Assembly: GCF_037042905.1 (NCBI RefSeq)
Contig: NC_087259.1
Span: forward strand, 22,044,001-22,108,000
Reading direction: 5' to 3'
Length of the DNA: 64,000 bases
Origin: Lytechinus pictus
Taxonomy: Eukaryota > Echinodermata > Echinoidea > Temnopleuroida > Toxopneustidae
The notes under the pieces: model-generated
Database searches by the model: none
Seen by the model: the letters and a program-made list of their open reading frames with translations, nothing else
Told to the model about the DNA's origin: nothing
In this document: positions 62,208 to 64,000 of the stretch, in pieces
How the letters are laid out: the number at the start of each line of letters is the position of its first letter
Numbering within the stretch: the first letter of the stretch is position 1
Made by a program: the position numbers and the translations under genes

Positions 62208-62766
62208 GATATACCCCCCGGGGGGGGGGCACTCAGTATATAATGCATAGTGGGTATGTGCCGCGGAGGGGACCCCCATTTTTACACTCAAATTTCCGTT
62301 CCAAGGCATAGCATTTTTGTCTTTTTGAGAAAAAGAACAAAGAAAGCCGCTCCAAGGCATAGCATTTCCTTCTTATCGAGAAAAAAGAAGAAAGAAATCC
62401 GTTCCAAAGCTTCGCATATTTTTCGTTACGCCGTTCCGGTCGCATTGATTTGCTACAAGGAGCTGCAATTTGGTGAAAAGCGGCCGTAGAGCGCTTTTCG
62501 ACCATCGCCTAAGCAAGAGCGCACCCGGCGGAGGCCGCGCTAGCTGCGTCATGCACGATTGCCCGTTCCATAGGGATGCATACGCACTCACAGAGATACG
62601 GAGATCCGTTCCGAGGACCCCCGTTTTCACAAACATTTGTAGTTCCGAAGCCCGTTCCGAGGACCCTCCTTTTTACAATAAGCCCGCTCCAAGGCCCCCG
62701 TTTTTTGCCTCGCCCGCGGCACACCCCTACCACTTTTTTGGTCGAGTGCCCCCCCCGGGATATACC
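62208..62766. mobile_element. 560-bp GC-rich element with CCCGGGGGGGGCACTC ends
   Basis: Inverted ends gatatacccc..gggggcactc (62208) and gagtgccccccccgggatatac (to about 62766). The interior repeats CCGTTCCGAGGACCCCC / CGTTCCAAGGCATAGCATTT units, so ORFs in all frames are repeat artefacts. Confidence 0.7.
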
Positions 62767-62929
62767 CTAACATAATCATATATTTTAGGAACACAATTCA
62801 ATAAATAAAGTTACCTCAGATGACATTTGTCTTGTTTAAAAGTAAAGGGTCTTGTCGCGAAACAAGGAATGCTTAATAATGGCAAACCCCTAACTTAGTT
62901 GGGTCGTTAATGTATAGAATTTTTGTTTC

Positions 62930-63524
62930 AAGGTCAAGTCCACCCCGAAAAACTGTTGATTTGAATAAATAGAGAAAAATCAAGCTAGCATATAACGCTG
63001 AAAATTTCATCAAAATCTAATGTAAAATAAGAAAGTTATGACATTTTAAAGTTTTGCTTATTTTTCACAAAACAGTCATATGCACAACTCAGTAACATGC
63101 AAATGAGACAGTCGATGATGTCCCTCACTCACTAGCTGTTTGTTTTGTTTTTTCTTGTTTAAATTATTTCATTTTTTACAGATTTGACAATAAAAGGACC
63201 AACTTTACTGAACCATATTAAACAATGTTAGTTCCACATGTTCAGGGAGGAATTAATCATTGTTTCACTTGACAATGAGGAGAAAATTAGAATATATTAT
63301 ATTTCATATAATAAAACAGAAAAGAAGTGAGTGTATGATGTCATCAGTCTCCTCATGACCAGGATGTGCATATAACTGTTTTGTGAAATTAAGCGAAACT
63401 TTAAAGTGTCATAACTTTCTTATTTTACATCCGATTTCGATGAAATTTCTAGTGTTATGCTTGTTGGATTTTTCTCTTTTAGTATAATTCAAATCAAATT
63501 TTTGTTGGGGTGGACTTGTCCTTT
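62930..63524. mobile_element. Family D foldback element, full copy 2
   Basis: Same ends and arms as 31774-32379 with small indels. Half copies or relics lie at 1556-1690, 51602-51725 and 60636-60700. Confidence 0.8.
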
Positions 63525-63699
63525 AAAAAATGAATACAAACAATTTGTGTGCACTTTACAAAAACTTAACTGATGGATCGTGTGACGGAAAGTTGTTTTA
63601 GAGAGAGAGAGTGACAGAGGGAGAGGGACTAGAGAGGGGGAGATGGGGAGGGGGAGGAGGAACCGTATAGGAGTGTATATTGTGCACTAAGTATAGAAA

Positions 63700-64000
63700 G
63701 AGGCCCGGGGGGCACTAACATTGACGAGTGGATACCATGCGCGACCAAAAACACGTAAAAAGGATGTCTTTTTCAAGATAGGGCACGTTACCGTACGTAA
63801 CGTGATAAATTAAGGGTGTCAAAAACACAAAAATAGTGAAAAAGGGGTATCTATTTCGCTAGGAAAGCTACGTGTTTAGGGTCATATTTGCGGGAATGAT
63901 AAAACAAAATTAATGTTCAGTATAAAGGATGTCCTTTTTGCCCCAGCACTACGTGTTTAGAGTCCGATTTGCGCGAGGTGTAGAAGGTGCATGGATCGAG
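63700..64000 (+). mobile_element. Start of a repeat element running off the window
   Basis: Begins ggcccggggggcact and contains repeated units (gctacgtgtttagggtca / actacgtgtttagagtcc with tttgcg following). It is cut by the window end, so type and length are unknown. Confidence 0.5.

Noticed and set aside
62157-62775. Several overlapping ORFs of 64-101 codons on both strands
   Set aside because: Arise from repeat units of the GC-rich element; no consistent codon use.
1-64000. CRISPR array or prokaryotic system
   Set aside because: No regularly spaced short direct repeats; gene structure is intron-containing and animal.

Overview
This is an AT-rich animal nuclear window: genes are split by GT-AG introns, the space between exons is filled with transposons, and nothing bacterial is present (no operons, Shine-Dalgarno sites or CRISPR). 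The repeat families (short inverted-repeat elements starting GGGCCCTGTCTTAC, GTCAAGTCCACCCC or CAGTGCGTCCCA, and a tRNA-type SINE with a TAA-like tail) look to me like echinoderm repeats, most likely sea urchin. That assignment is from memory and was not searched.

Three protein genes can be assembled. (1) At 4144-6739 (+), three exons encode a 145-residue secreted acidic protein that I do not recognise. It has a signal peptide, two amphipathic helical stretches, a Pro-Glu repeat and a Trp-rich end. (2) At 16916-31297 (-), eleven coding exons encode ER mannosyl-oligosaccharide 1,2-alpha-mannosidase (MAN1B1, GH47), 698 residues. Every intron phase matches and all catalytic residues are present. 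(3) At 44763-61715 (-), two coding exons 14.4 kb apart encode a DAXX-like H3.3 chaperone of 838 residues, with a SUMO-interacting motif at each end. MAN1B1 and DAXX lie on the same strand, about 13.5 kb apart. They act in unrelated pathways (ER glycoprotein quality control; chromatin), so I infer no functional link.

Most of the rest is mobile DNA. The DAXX intron holds a degraded CR1-like LINE end (about 48.5-49.1 kb) and a nearly complete but broken APE/RT/RNase H LINE (52.0-59.0 kb, antisense to DAXX). The larger LINE is itself split by a 1.2 kb TA-target inverted-repeat element. MAN1B1 introns hold a three-level nest: a hAT-type element with an 8-bp target duplication, inside a SINE, inside a small inverted-repeat element. 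They also hold a TTAA-flanked 1.46 kb element, and a foldback element that ends 8 nt from a splice donor. At least eight families of foldback elements occur, several in two to five copies.

Layout: 1-4000 repeats and low-complexity sequence; 4.0-6.8 kb secreted-protein gene; 6.9-9.8 kb inverted-repeat elements; 9.8-16.9 kb 3' side of MAN1B1; 16.9-31.3 kb MAN1B1; 31.3-44.7 kb intergenic with many foldback elements and a possible upstream promoter or exon near 37.2 kb; 44.8-61.7 kb DAXX; 61.7-64 kb DAXX promoter side and three more repeat elements.
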